From: Ptiloglossa arizonensis
Lineage: Eukaryota; Arthropoda; Insecta; Hymenoptera; Colletidae
Assembly (NCBI RefSeq): GCF_051014685.1
Contig: NC_135056.1
Span: 7,564,001-7,628,000, forward strand
DNA length: 64,000 nucleotides
Direction: 5' to 3'
The notes beneath the pieces were generated by a model, which saw only the letters and a list, made by a program, of their open reading frames with translations, made no database searches and had not been told where the DNA came from. The position numbers and the translations under genes are program-made. Below are positions 1 to 13,800 of the stretch, one piece after another. Numbering within the stretch: the first letter of the stretch is position 1; the number at the start of each line of letters is the position of its first letter.

Positions 1-1
1 G

Positions 2-112
2 CGTAAAATGACGCGTTACAATGGCCGTGGAAGCGGGCACGGTCCGTCGAGGAAACGGACGCGTAGCGAGGGGTCTGCGAAACCGTTTGGACGAAAGAAG
101 AAAGTCGTGTAA
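2..112 (+). CDS. Possible C-terminal end of an upstream gene (partial)
   Basis: An open frame enters from the left edge and stops at TAA 110-112. It encodes about 36 residues rich in Arg, Lys, Gly and Ser and ends in a basic tail (GRKKKVV). The composition resembles the disordered tail of an RNA-binding or nuclear protein, and the codons are GC-rich, unlike the AT-rich sequence that follows. No domain is visible, so the product cannot be named. If it is real, the following kilobases would be its 3' UTR. A chance open frame of this length is also possible. Confidence 0.3.
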   Translation, partial: RKMTRYNGRGSGHGPSRKRTRSEGSAKPFGRKKKVV

Positions 113-215
113 ATAGGTAGAAATTGTTTTTTATCGTTGAAATACGTTTAAACGAGACCGAGAGAATTCATTCGTCGCGCTACTCGTCGCGCGGACATCA
201 GCGATACGCGTTCAA

Positions 216-324
216 TGTTTATATATATACATACGCGTGCACGGGATACATATGTGTATATATATACGCATTGCATTCTCATTAATTGCATATACATAAT
301 ATACATATTACGCATATACACTAA

Positions 325-363
<39 letters not shown>

Positions 364-383
364 CATACATATATACATATATT
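216..383. repeat. TA/CATA-type microsatellite
   Basis: Imperfect alternating TA tracts mixed with TACA and CATA units, including a pure TA run near 325-350. It accounts for the Tyr/Ile-rich open frames seen on both strands here. Confidence 0.9.
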
Positions 384-642
384 TTTTCTTTAATCCGCGT
401 AGATAAAATATAACTGGAAGAGAACGCGCTAAATAAGAGAGGCAGCTAATTACACTTTTTCGGCGGTCTTTGTGAAAGCCCCGCGATCTTTTTTAATTAA
501 AATTCCACGCCGACCCGCGCCCGTCGCGTTACACAACGGATCCTGACACTAACTTTTCGGGTACGGTGGATATTTTACAAATACCGATGTTTATATTATA
601 CAAAAGCATCCAACTTAGGTACCTTGTGTCGAGATGAAAAAT

Positions 643-736
643 TATATAAATATATATATACATATGTATACGTATATATATATATACATATATGTGCATA
701 TGTATATACATATCTATATATATACATATATACGAA
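643..736. repeat. TA/CATA-type microsatellite
   Basis: A second imperfect tract of TATA, CATA and TGTATA units, similar in make-up to the one at 216-383. No coding content. Confidence 0.85.
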
Positions 737-3700
737 TATTATTGGCGAATTGTTATACGCTATGATATTTCTAAATTAGACGGTTCGTGGAGGCATATGG
801 ATGTACATGTATGTATACAAAAATGAAAAAAAAACGTTTTATTAGAGTAACATAATTAATTGTAATAAGGACAATGTACATAGCGCTCCGTTTAAAACTG
901 ATCCTCGTCGACGCTGCAACGTGAACCGACTAATAATTACTCCTCGTAGAGAGTACAATGAGATTTTTCGAATCGCGCGTTTCTTTTTCTGTTTCTTTTT
1001 TTTTTTCCTTTTTTTTTTTTCTTCGTTCGAACGCTCCGCGGAACGAGCGGGCAAATTTTTATCGTTCGTAGCGTTCAGTTTTAAATCGAGTTCACTGTAA
1101 GGTTTAAGGTACTTCTTCGCAAGCAGGACGATGACTTCGTTCGAGGGAAATACGGCGAAATCGTGCGTGACGCAACAGGAAAATTAACAACCGCACCAGG
1201 GTATGCGCGATGGGTCGAATCGAAATTGTACGCGTCGATTCGATGAAAATCGAACGGTTCCCGACCATACGCGAAACAACGAGAACGCGAAAATTTCGAA
1301 TCGAATATTCCGCTCTCGGTTCTTAAATCGCCACTCGTCATTTTCAAGAACTATTACGATTCAATCGAAACATTAATTTCGACCCCCCTTTCAATCTTTC
1401 GAATGTTTCGTACTCTCCGTAAAAAAAAAAAAACAACAACAAACATAATTGGCTCGCTAGTCGTGGCAAGATACAGGATCGAATGAAAAACAATAACTAC
1501 GCTTCTGTAATTTAGTTCGTACGAGAGTGTTTCAACGAGTACAACGAGGATTATCCTTGCTACAATGTATTTAGTTTTCCACGCGATCGATCCTCGCTGA
1601 TCGTGTTAGGGTTGCCGAATCGAAAATTTCAGTTTGGCCGTAAATTGTTCGATCACGTTGTTTAATCGATACCTTTACATATACCGAATTAAAATGAACT
1701 TTTCATGAAAAACTAGAATAAACTCTAACTGTTTGAATCTTACTGTCGACTAAATGTTAGAATTTAACGTTCCGTGATTCGGTATTTTTCTACTGAAAAA
1801 ATTTCTCTTTATATTTAATCGAACCGATGTAAAACACTTGTGCTCGTTCATCTTGTCAATCTCGAAATCGTTGAGCAAATAGCATAGCTCAGAAAGGAGG
1901 GTCTGGCAATTTTATTCGCAACGTTACTTTTATCAACGTGGGACAAGTTTTTCAAAGTGTAAAAACTTTGCTCAATGTCCCCGATCTGATCGTGACATTC
2001 CCATTCTTTTCATTTGAATCCTGTCATTTAAATACTGACATTTCGGCAATCATGCGCGCTTCTTGGTTTTTCGATTTTCGCGAAAGTCGAAAGTTTCCAC
2101 GTTGCTTCGCAACAATCGTGATTTCGTTATCTCGAATCGAAAGTATCCGAACGGTTTCGGTCGATAATTTTCACAAATAAAATGTGTAAGTTACACCGAA
2201 GTTTTCAAGGTATAATTATTAGCTACGTTGGAACACAATTATCGGAAGTGTAACGAGGTAATTTGAAGAAAAGCTGCCAATTCGTGTAGAAATTATGGAA
2301 TATTTATTCTACGTCCGAGCTAAATGTATGTCGTAAAAGTGGGCATTCGAAGAATAAATTACTATCGCATTATCGGACATTAATATTTCATGAGCCGTAT
2401 ATAGCTCATAAACAGTGATTACAACGTCAGGGTACTCGTACGAATTTTTTATCGTTTCTTAAAATCTCCATACAACTCTGGATTGCAAAAAATTTTACAC
2501 CAGTGCTGCACACGTCGTCGAAGCTTCTTCGCGCTTTGAAATATTAGTTTGCTAACGCTGTCAATTTATCGGTTCTTTATTGCAGACGTGTTCGTTTAAA
2601 CGCATTCGGCTTAACTTACTGTACTGGCTCGTTAAACTCTTCGATCGTAAATACGCGCTCGTTTGTTCATCGTTTAAGAAATTGTCAAGACTCCAGCACC
2701 GTTTCCAAATTTAAAGTTATATCATTTCCTGCCAATATCCCCACCCTATTACAAACCGAACAATACCCAAATCTTATCGATTCAACTTGCAGAACCCTCT
2801 AATTTCAATTATTCGAATACGTAAAAATATCGTTTATTCACAAATCCGAGAAATCGTGAACATTCCAACCTTATTTTCAAACTAGAAAAATTCTCGATGC
2901 AATCTTCCACTTTATTACAAACATAAAAATACCCTCTTCGGTTTAACTTACATGTTACCAATTCGTTCGATTCTTCCATTCGTACATGTAATTTGCGTCG
3001 TTTATTTACAAATCGGTAAAGATTCGCGGCTCTCTCGAGAACTCCGAAATTTTCCAATGTCTCACTGTCCCAGCTCGCGCGGATCTTCCGTTCTCCAGAA
3101 CCGAGAAGAATCTTTTCCGTTGCAAATTCGCAAGCTGGTTCTCTGCGAAACCAGACCGTAACCGAAACTTTCGAGAGATTCCGTTGAACGCCAACAGCCG
3201 AACTATTCGAACGATTCGGATAAATCGTAAGTATTCGAGTTATTTCGGTCGCGGGGACCGTTTCCAATGCGCGATGCCGGATTTGAAAGTCGAAGTCTCC
3301 CCCCACTCCTTCCGCGGGATTAACTCGCGCGTATACCCCCACCACCACCGGTTATGGGACTCGGGCGTCTACGCGGTGGCGGTTAGACACTGTAACGTAA
3401 TAACGATCGCATTAATTAGGTAAAGTAAATGCAACATTCCAGTAACAGGCCGAGACCGCCGACCGCTTGGTTAAACAACGGCCAAGAGGGGCGGTAGTGG
3501 GGAGGCGTGGGTGAGAGGTGGGGAAACCTCGCGACAATTGATCGACTTGTTTCCCCTTGCACGCGTGTTCGAACGCCCGACACTTACTTCGCTAATGAGA
3601 AATTGAAACAACGACGGGTTCCTTTGTTATCGCGAGCCCCGTGAATCGAGAGCAAACAGGAAACGAGCACCGGGTGTTTTCTCGCGATAAGTAATTGAAA

Positions 3701-5399
3701 CGCTAGTCGCGAAACCGTGCAAGTCCTGTCGCCTCTAATCCCGGAGTGGTCGGTTTTAAGTGCGTAACGACTGTTTTCTTTCGTTTCTTCTTTTATTGTT
3801 TCCCACCACTCTGATGACGGTGGAAATTCTCCTCTACTTTCTCGCGTTGCGTAATGATATTGGGCAAGAATTTGAATAAACATTTAATCGATACAAAAGA
3901 TTCAATTTTTCATTCCGCATTGTCTAACGGTTACGGTCCCGCGGACTTTGCGGTGATTCGCGACTCACGTTTCTTGACTCGTTTGCATCGAGAAACGGAA
4001 TAAGTCGGGTCGCTCGTATCAACGAGTACGTCGGTCATTTAAATATACGTCTGTGACATTTACACTCGACCCGTATCGTTAACAATACCACTGTTTCTAA
4101 GTTATAAGTATAGATACGTACACCTTTGGTGATAAGACTTTGGACGTTCTGTATTTTTCGTCAAAAAAAGGGATGGAAACCTTTTTGAGGGAAATATGGT
4201 TCTTACCGTAGACGTATTTTCGTCGATAATAGGACTTTCCCGATGTAACCTTTTTTTGTATCATTCTCGAAGATCCGAACCATTGTTTTATACCTCTTAA
4301 GAAAATTTCAATTTTTTCCTAATTGCAAAACAGGTGTAATGTTTCGTTCCAACTGGTCCCCCCGTACAATGTCTACTTACCTTTTGTACCCTGTAAAATA
4401 TCAAAATTTCTTCGATAAAATTATAACAGTTTTAGATTCATCTTCGACGAGTGTCCCGACATTTCTAAACAGGAGTGTAACTACCTGCGGATTATTTGCC
4501 CGCGCGCGAAATATTCCGCTTCTTGATGTGTTAACGCTTCGCGTACGGTGACCTTGGTCAGTTGTTTGCTATATGGATAATTTTCGCATAATCGACCCAA
4601 AGTTTCCTACACTTCGATGTTTCACAAGTGTCCTCGGAATCGAGCTTCGTACTTTGTACGGACACTCGCGTACATTCTCGGATACATTCAACAGGCAATA
4701 GAGAGGAAGATTTAGGTCGTACAAGTTGTGTGTACGTGCGTGTTGTGAGAAGTTCACACGACGTATGAAGCTCAAGAAGAAACTATGTTTCGCTATATTT
4801 CACGAGATACAGTGCCCGTACGCAGAGAGTTAATCGCGATTGCCCCCGTGGAGAAGCAAAGCTGCTCAACGAACAAAATCTCCATTAATTTGCTACGATT
4901 GTGGCCGACAGTCGATCGTTCTTCTACTTTTTTAACATCACTCGAATGTCGATCTTGTTACGTTGTCACCGATAACGAGGAATCACTTACAAACGCGTCG
5001 TGGGCGTCGATAATGGCGATTTATTCGCGCGTTATCGCGTTCCCAGATGCATTAGTTGGGAAACGAACGGGTCGAGCTGTCCTTTTGACAGCCATTCGAA
5101 CAATGAAACCTCGCGCTCGGGGTCGTGTACCAGCCGCGCGCTTTTATCGAACGATTAACACTTGTCGATGTTACGCGTCACGAAACGCGCCCGTAGACTT
5201 TGATACGTGCGATACGACCCGGAAGAATGATGCTCGATAACCGAACCATCTGTGCTGGGACGCTCTTTATCTACGATTCGTGCACATTTTCAATTCGTTC
5301 GGACGTAATGTCAGAGATCAGCTTCAGAGAACGGAGCGATTCCGTGGCGAAGGTTCGCGACCGGTTCCTTTGTTTCGCGCTGTCCCGCGAAAAGCACGA

Positions 5400-6012
5400 G
5401 TACAGCTCGGAGCTGAAAAGATGACACTCGGAGAGTCGAGGGGAATTTAGCACCATGTGTAAGGGGAACGTGGGCAAGCACCAGGTAGGGAAATTCGAGG
5501 GGAAAAACGCCCTGCATGATACTATTCGTCATTTCTTCCAGAGGTCAACTTCTCAGTTACGAACAGTAGGTTAAAGATTCTTCGCGAATTTCTTTATGAG
5601 TAAAAACAGCTAAGAAGATGACTTTTGGAGAGTCGAAGGGAATTTAGTACCGTGTGTAAGGGGAACGTGGACAGTCTGCCTGATACTATTCACCATTTCT
5701 TGCAGAGGTCAACTTTTCAGTTACGAACAGTAGGTCGAAGATTCTTCGCGAATTTCTCTATGAGTGAAAACAGCTGAGAAGATGACTCTTGGATCGAGGG
5801 GAAGTTAGTATCGTGATTAAGGAAAACATGGACAGGCATCGAGGAGAGAAATTCGAGTGGAGAAACATTGAAATTGATACTATTCGCCATTTCTTTCAAA
5901 GGTCAACTTCTCAGTTACGAACAGTAGGTCAAAGATTCTTCGCGAATTTCTTCTAGAGGTCAACTTCTTAGCTACGCACAGTAGGTCGAACATTCTCCGC
6001 GAATTTCTATAA
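5400..6012. repeat. Diverged tandem repeat, about 165-197 bp unit
   Basis: The string GATGAC followed by a GGAGAGTCGA-like segment recurs near 5420, 5617 and 5781. Each copy is followed by AATTTAG, a GTGTAAGGGGAACGTGG-like segment (less preserved in the third copy) and then GAGGTCAACTTCTCAGTTAC, which starts near 5540, 5705 and 5900 with a partial extra copy near 5957. Unit spacing is about 197 then 164 bp, so the second copy has lost about 33 bp. About three and a half copies are present. No transposon hallmark is seen. Confidence 0.8.
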
Positions 6013-9000
6013 AGGTGATTCGAATAACTTATCGAACGATTTTACGGCCAAAAGTAATTTCTGGAATTTATAGTACCGTGAAAATAGAAATTATAACACC
6101 AAGGAGTGGAAATTATTGGATGAAAAATCTGAACGGTTGGAATAATATTCGAAATTTCGTAGCCTTGAAAATCTTGAAAGGAATAGAACGTCTCGATGGA
6201 CGAAGAATTCTTCGAAGCCTCGATGGTCGGAATCGATGCGTAAAATTTAAATGCGCGCGAATTTATTTTTCGAAAAGACCGTTACAGCGATGAAACTAAT
6301 ACGATAAATTAAAATGTACAACGTACATCGGTTACGATTTTTATTCGAGATTTTTGAAGTTTTTGAAATACTTGTGTTTTAACTTCGTAAATTGCTCGGT
6401 TTGTACACAGGACTGTACAATCGAGGAATTGGTTGTAAAATATCTATACCGATGGTAACGCGACTAACGGTTTAGAATTAAGTATCGTTATAATTGACTA
6501 GCATTTAGTATCTTGGCAACGTACTAAACGGAAACTATTTTAAGCGCGTTCCTAGATTACTTACACCCTACTTTGCTTTCTTCGTTCGTTAACATTTACT
6601 TCGTTTAATCGCGGCTATCTTACCATTATGTAAATTGTTACGTTACGTTAAAGATTAAGGGGACAAGAAATGTAAATATTAGAACACATTGCCTAACAAA
6701 TTAGTATTTGCATAGATCGATCTATCGCGGTAAATACTACACTGGAACGACACGATGAAATATTTTTTCTTTAATTAAAATTATCGTTTTTCGCGGATAA
6801 GTTTCCCATTCTCTCTACTCGGCGTTAGTTGGATAAAATAATCGATCGCTTTTGTTACGAGGTCGTTCGTGCGATTTCCATTGTTTCTAATATCTACTTC
6901 TAGTTATCGTAAGCGAATCTATATCTACGTTTTCCTTTACAAATACTAGAAATCTATTAAAATGTAAGTTCGAGGGTTCTCGAATAACACGAAAAATCGA
7001 TCCAGAAAGAAGTTATACTAGGTTAAGACGATACGGAGGCGCAATCAGAAATTTCAAAAAGGAGGCAAAATTTCTTTACATCCATGTTTATGAATAAAAA
7101 GAATTACTCTTCCCTGTTCGCGAATATCGAATTGAAACTTATTAAACGTTAAATTATCCTTTCGTACATGGCGGTAGACGTCTGCCATTTTGGTTCCTCG
7201 CCGATCTGATTGCGTTTCTATACTATAATCACCGTGGTGCCGATACGTGCGCAGAAAAATCTCTACCGTATGTGCGTGCATCGCATACGCCGATGTTACT
7301 CAAAATTTCCACGATAGTCGAGACTTCGAAGAACTAATAATCTGTCCAGGACTTCGCGCCTCGCCGAGACTCGTGCGACTCTCGAACGATATTCGGAACA
7401 AAGAAAATTCAACGTGAAGATACGAACAACTCGTCGTCTGTTCGAGCTAGTAGGAAGCTGGCGATCGAAAGAACGCGACAAGAAGCGCGTAATCACCGAT
7501 ACAGTGCGTTGAGATTGCACGGGGTTGTGCAACGGAACGACGAATGGCGGTCCGGGCGCACATATTTGCTGTGCCAATGCAATGCGTTTTCTGTACATAG
7601 TATCGTAGCCCTAATTAATATTAGCTTAGAGAGTAGCTGGATTCGAGGTAGGCGTACGACGTACACCCAGTGTAGAAGTTAATCGATAATGGCGCCCCGT
7701 TCTTCGGCCGTGCGACCAAAATGGCGCGGAGATCGTTCTCCAAGACGCGTGCTCGTGTTCGCCATCGCGATCTTCGTTGGCGCGTTCGTTCGGTGGTAAC
7801 GTGAACGGGGGAAATAAAAAGAAAAAAATAACAACAACCCGTCAGATTTTCTCGACAACGTTTATTTCGCGAACGTTAGGTTCGAGGAAGAAAAGAATCG
7901 ATGACCTGGCGGGTTTAATCGCCGGAAGAAACGAACGATTCGAGTCGTATTTTCTCGAATTTTGTAGAATTTCGTTTTACTTTTTCGTTTCCTCGCATCG
8001 GAATCGCGTCAACGAGGACCCAATCCCGACGATCGACGCGTCAACGAATCCTCGCGAGCTGAGAGCAAACATTTTTACGTACGGATCCTTTATTCGGCGA
8101 ATGATGGACGGAACTCCTTTTCGCGAGTTTCCACGCCCGTTTCGTCTAGGACACACGTTGCTTGCAGATAGTGTTGTATAGTACGATTAGAGACCGACAC
8201 AGTCAGAGAAATCCCGATGCTTTTTGTACGCAAGGTATACGAGAAGTACGTTACTTGGCGAACAATGGGGCCAACATCGCCAAATAAAGGGTCAACGTTG
8301 TACTTTGTACTTTGTATCCGAGATACGCGTGCGAGTTGTGTGCACGTATTCAACGGCATACGGACAATTCTCGTTTGTACAGTTAATACTCGTGTTTCGA
8401 GGAGGATCGTAACGTTAACGTTGAAGCTTCTTTTCGGTACGGAACCACTGTTAGAAAATAATTGCGAGAAACGGAACGAGAGGACACCGTCTAAACCGGC
8501 TATCGCGACGTGTTGCGGAATGGTGATCGTTCACGCTATACCGCTTACACGTGCTACCCGATTTGACTATGTTCGACCGAGCGACCGACAGAACGATTTT
8601 TCCCTCTCGTTTGCGATACATTTGCCTTTCACCGATGCGCTGACCCACACTGTTTGCATATTACGACCAACGGCTCCGTTTTTACTCTAAGTTACACAAG
8701 ACTTTGTACGATATAAGTAATTAATTAGACGTTAGAAATATTATTGGTACTGGTACGATAAGAGGAATCACCCACTCCAAAGTCATAAGAGATTACTCGT
8801 CGTTGATGGAGATCCACGATTTTCGTTCGACGTACGTATCATACCGGTCGTTTCGATCCCATGAGATTTGTTTCTTCTTTTTCTTTTCCTTTGTCTCGTT
8901 TCTACGAACGGAACAGCCACGAAACGAACCGAATCGATCGAGCGACAACCGAGACGGGACGGAAGTTCACAAATAACTGCCAGATACCGGGCAATAAACT

Positions 9001-9120
9001 CCTAAATTGTAATCTTTTACATTAAGCGAATCTACGATGAATTTTGTATCACGCCCAGCTCATACGAATAGAACAGAATGTAGGCCGTTAAAGAACCGTC
9101 TTCGACTCGTTTGCTCGATA

Positions 9121-9180
9121 TACAACACATACGTATACATATACAGACATACACGCATACATACATACATACATACGCTG
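9121..9180. repeat. CATA tetranucleotide microsatellite
   Basis: Runs of CATA/ACAT interrupted by CGTA variants, followed by an A-rich tract (9205-9255) of AAAAAC-type units. These produce the spurious Lys-rich and Phe-rich open frames on the two strands. Confidence 0.85.
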
Positions 9181-10880
9181 TACGATATCGCGTACAAAAG
9201 AGAGGAAACAAAAAAACAAAAACAAAAAAAAAACGAAAAAAAAAAGCAAAAAGAAACCAGCAAAAGAATTCGAAAAATAATTCGTAACACTTAGTTTCGT
9301 CACCGAAGCGGAAGCGCCGAGAACCGAGAAAATCGTCTTACGCTTCGCACAAGACTGAGGAGCTTGTATATAATATACATTTAACGCAGTACATTTGATA
9401 TGAACGATGTTAACGGATTATCAACGGAGGTTCAGTTTATTACCACGACAGGATAATATTGTGTACCAGCATTAAGCGAACAAACGAAAAAAAAAGAGAA
9501 AAAAAAAAAGAAATATGAAACAGTTGTAAGTTGTACATAAACGAATCAAGGTCCTACCGCGATATGTTACTACCGTTGTCACGGCGTGCGTCTCCGTTGC
9601 GATAAAGAATTGTTGAATGTTTTCTAACGCACCGCTCTGCGAAGCATCGAACACGCTCGCGAATGAGAAAGAGATTTCCTATTTTTCAGCAGCCCCGCAC
9701 ATCGAAACACCGACTATATGCGTTGAGTGCAATGTAAACACGCCCGATCCAGTGGACCAAAACGATTCACCGCCTGAATTCTACGTCTCCCTTTTATGCC
9801 TTTGCTCCCCGTAGCGTTCGATAGAGCAGAATTATTAAGGATAATAGGAAATCGGTAGGCCCGATTCGAGCAGAGTCAGACTAATCTTGTGGCTATAATT
9901 AACGAGAGGCGCTAGACGAAAATCCTTTAACCCAACCCGACCTCCACCCCAGCCCCCACCTAACCCTCCGCTAAAAAGAAATCATTCGTTCGCGTTAATC
10001 GCCTACCAACCGGGAAATGAAAAACATAACAATAAGAAGAAGAGGATGAAGGATACACCGTTATCTCGATATCTCGCGAAGACTTATCGTTTTCACGTAA
10101 TGATCCATCGTTCGACATTAATCGTTGCTCGAGGGGGCGAACCAATCATCTTGCACGAAGAACGCTACAACGTTGGAACACCATTGTCGACGTCGCGACC
10201 GTAAACAGTTTCGTCGACGCGGTACGCGGTATATCGTAGCGTCCGTGATGTCCCATCTAAAACGGTAGTAAACGAATTAATGCGAATTATACTGCAGGAG
10301 ATCCGCTTATGAGTTACATTTACATTTACAATCCAGATATCCAATACGATAATGTTAATAGATTAAGATGAATGTCACAAGTAATGTAAACTGAGAATAA
10401 TGAGATGAAATAAACGAGACGATGATTCAAATATAACAAGATATATTTCCTGGCGTGTCCTGGTTACATGGCTGTGTACAGTGCGTTTTCGAATCGTTGT
10501 CCAATTACGTTACATACGTCATGGCCGCGAGATCGTGTCACGCTGTAAATTCGTCTTTTTTTCTTCTTCTTCTTTTTCTTTTTACTTTTCCAATACGCCA
10601 TTCGCGCTCTTTGTCGATCGAACACGTTGAAAAGCAACCCACCGTGTGTGTGTATGTGCCGACGCAAGATGCATTAGAAAAGGAAGCACCTGCTCGTTCT
10701 ATTGCACATTCATCGGCACACATCCGTTGTTTTGCGTCTCTACCGAGACAGACGGTTAGGTACGAAAACAATCCATTCCATCGTTAATTTCCACGTAAAT
10801 ATATCGTATTTGGCGAGCCTCCCCACGAGAGGTGCTTCTTTCGTTCGTTCCTCATGGAGAGTATCACAGTCACGAGGCGC

Positions 10881-13800
10881 TCACGAGTTGTAAGTGCCCA
10901 ATAGTACCCCGTTGATCACGATATCTGGAAGACTAGACGTTGTGTTCGATCGTACGTACGGATCGTAATTGAAGGTCAGTACAGGATGATGGTCGATAGC
11001 GCTGTTATGAACGTGTCGCGTCTTCTCCGTCTCCTTGTACGTACTGAAATAGGTACACAATGGAATTAGTTACGGAGCATCGGGAGATATCAATCCTGAG
11101 AGAAGAGATATGACGTAGCACTCGAAAACGTTCGTTTCTCGTACACAAGGAAACGTGAGAATTACGAGCGTTAACGCTGGAAGGACATTTTATCGTGTTT
11201 CGTACGAGAAGTGTTCGCAAACTCGTGGGACAAACTTTCCAAGGATTCGGTACGTACTCATCGAGGTAAACAAGAAATCGTTAACACGTTCCTCCTCACC
11301 GGTTGATAATCGTCCCGACAAACACGTTACATTTGTAACATTCGTCTGGGTAAACTGAACGAATTTAGAATCCTTGACGAGAAATAAATTTCACACTTGC
11401 ACATTTACTTTTGCCGAGCCACGGTTACCCCAAATGGATTCCCTGCCATCCTTTTCGAATGGTGTGAACCACGACTTTACGGTTATTGTATTCGAAAAAA
11501 TGATACGCGTGCATAGGCACACCTAAGAATCAGGCACTTGACAAAATCTGGCGCGCAAAATTTTGTAAATCGTAAAAATTGTACGGTAGTTTCTTCCTAT
11601 TTTCTACTGACAATTTTACTATTTTTTTCCTAGCGCTCTGTGGTTCATAAATGGTAAAAATTATTTACTTGCTGTACATCGGTTTCTTTCTATTACCTAG
11701 AATGTTGATATATCTCCTTGTTAATTCTACTTTTCATTATACGTTAGTTTCTTTCTATTCTCCATCGGTAATTTTAATATTATTATTCTTTGAAAACTAC
11801 GAAAGGTGGATAGTAATATTTACCACCCAAGGACGTAAACGAAACGAATGCAGTTACGCTCGTCGATGATGCGTCATTTGGTACCCTAATATCTCATTTC
11901 GTTCCACTGTTTCACCTGACCTACTGACGGAGTCACGATAGAATTTCACTCAGTGAATCGCGCGAGAGCTGCATTTCAACGCTCGTAACGCAGCTCGAAC
12001 CCATCGACTACCCATTTCACGAAAATAAAAATTGTTTAAATTCCCTCGAGACGTACTACGTGTACAGCGATGATTTCGCGTCGATGGAACAGTACTCGTG
12101 ACCGATTAAAAATATTTTCACGAGTAATTTCCTCGAATTAGAATATACATCCTGTTTGGGCACGTGTAACGCGGTTGTTCGATCAAACTGAACATCAAAG
12201 ACGTTTTCACGTGTAATTTCCTCGAATTAGAATATACATCCTGTTCGGGCACGTGTAACGCGGTTGTTCGATCAAACTGAACATCAAAGACGTTTTCACG
12301 TGTAATTTCCTCGAATTAGAATATACATCCTGTTCAGGCACGTGTAACGCGGTTGTTCGATCAAACTGAACATTAAAGACGTTTTCACGTGTAATTTCCT
12401 CGAATTAGAATATACATCCTGTTCGAGCACGTGTAACGCGGTTGTTCAATCAAACTGAACATCAAAGACGTTTTCACGTGTAATTTCCTCGAATTAGAAT
12501 ATACATCCTGTTCGAGCACGTGTAACGCGGTTGTTCAATCAAACTGAACATCAAAGACGTTTTCACGTGTAATTTCCTCGAATTAGAATATATATCCTGT
12601 TCAGGCACGTGTAACGCGGTTGTTCGATCAAACTGAACATCAAAGACGTTTTCACGTGTAATTTCCTCGAATTAGAATATACATCCTGTTCGAGCACGTG
12701 TAACGTGATTGTTCGATCATGAACTGAACGCAAAACTCGTCACGATGTAAAATTCATAAACGAAGCCAGCGACCAGTGAACGCGTCGTCGATTGTATTCA
12801 GCTCGGTGTGTGGGAACGTGGCCTTACATCGTGACACTTACGCGTTAAGTGGAAAAATCCTCAGTCTGGAGGCAAAGATACGAGAAAACGTGTTCCAGTC
12901 CTTCGAGCGTTAAACGCTACGCGTGTCATCGTAGATAATAATACTCGTGACACCTATGCGAGTACGTCTAATACGATATCGTGGAAAGCCAGCGCACGTT
13001 TTACGAATGCTCCGGCACGTACGTAGATATACCTTTTGTATGACGCGACAGCCGCTCGACCTTCTATTCCCAGAAAATTGAGTACCTGTTGCTTCGTGGC
13101 TGAAAGACGTATCATTTTCTGGATGTACAGTTCCAATGCCGCTCGCCTTTGCTCGAGCACCTTTGGTTGAGAATTCCTTACCCTCTTCGGTGGAAACGGA
13201 GCAGTGTCCACGTTCTCCTTTTTCAACTGCAACGAAACATCGATTTAAACCTCATCTCGTTGATTCTGACCAACAAAACGAAAACGAACATTGGCGTGAT
13301 TGCTTGCTGAAAAAAATTGAGCGAAATTTATTTTTCATCGTTAGATTCTCGAAATTTCGGTCCTTCTCGGTAAATAATAATCTGTAACCACAATTGTGGT
13401 GTGGAACACATCGGTGTGCAATTGTAATCGATTGTTTCTCCTCGAAGATGGAAGAACGTACGATATTGATTTTGTATTCCTGGTTTAACGTATTATAAAG
13501 TTCCCAGAAGCTTTTAATTTTTATCGTAAGATTCTCGAGCGTAATTTCCGTCCTCCTCGGTAAATAATATAATAATTTGTAACCACAATTGTGGAACACA
13601 TCGGTGTGCAATTGTAATCGATTGTTTCTCCTCGAAGATGGAAGAACGTACGATACCGATTTTGTATTCCTGGTTTAACGTATTATAAAGTTCTCAGAAG
13701 CTTTTAATTTTTATCGTAAGATTCTCGAGCGTAATTTCGGTCCTCCTCGATAAATAATATAATAATTTGTAACCACAATTGTGGAACACATCGGTGTGCA

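Larger units (their letters stand above)
113..10880. other. Gene-poor, CpG-rich left flank
   Basis: About 10.8 kb with no exon that I can support. Open frames up to 179 codons occur (for example 2809-3348 minus and 4785-5240 plus), but none shows a recognisable domain, splice context or low-complexity-free conserved block. CpG dinucleotides are frequent, in contrast to the gene block further right. The stretch contains TA/CATA microsatellites, poly-A/T runs and one diverged tandem repeat, listed separately. Its right end probably includes the 3' UTR of the minus-strand SNX24-like gene, and its left end may be the 3' UTR of a gene outside the window. Confidence 0.6.

Noticed and set aside
2809..3348. 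179-codon open frame on the minus strand
   Set aside because: No recognisable domain, no splice context, and several overlapping frames of similar quality on the other strand. CpG-rich DNA with few TA-type stops gives such frames by chance.
4785..5240. 151-codon open frame on the plus strand
   Set aside because: No motif and an unlikely composition; it runs into the tandem repeat area. Treated as a chance frame.
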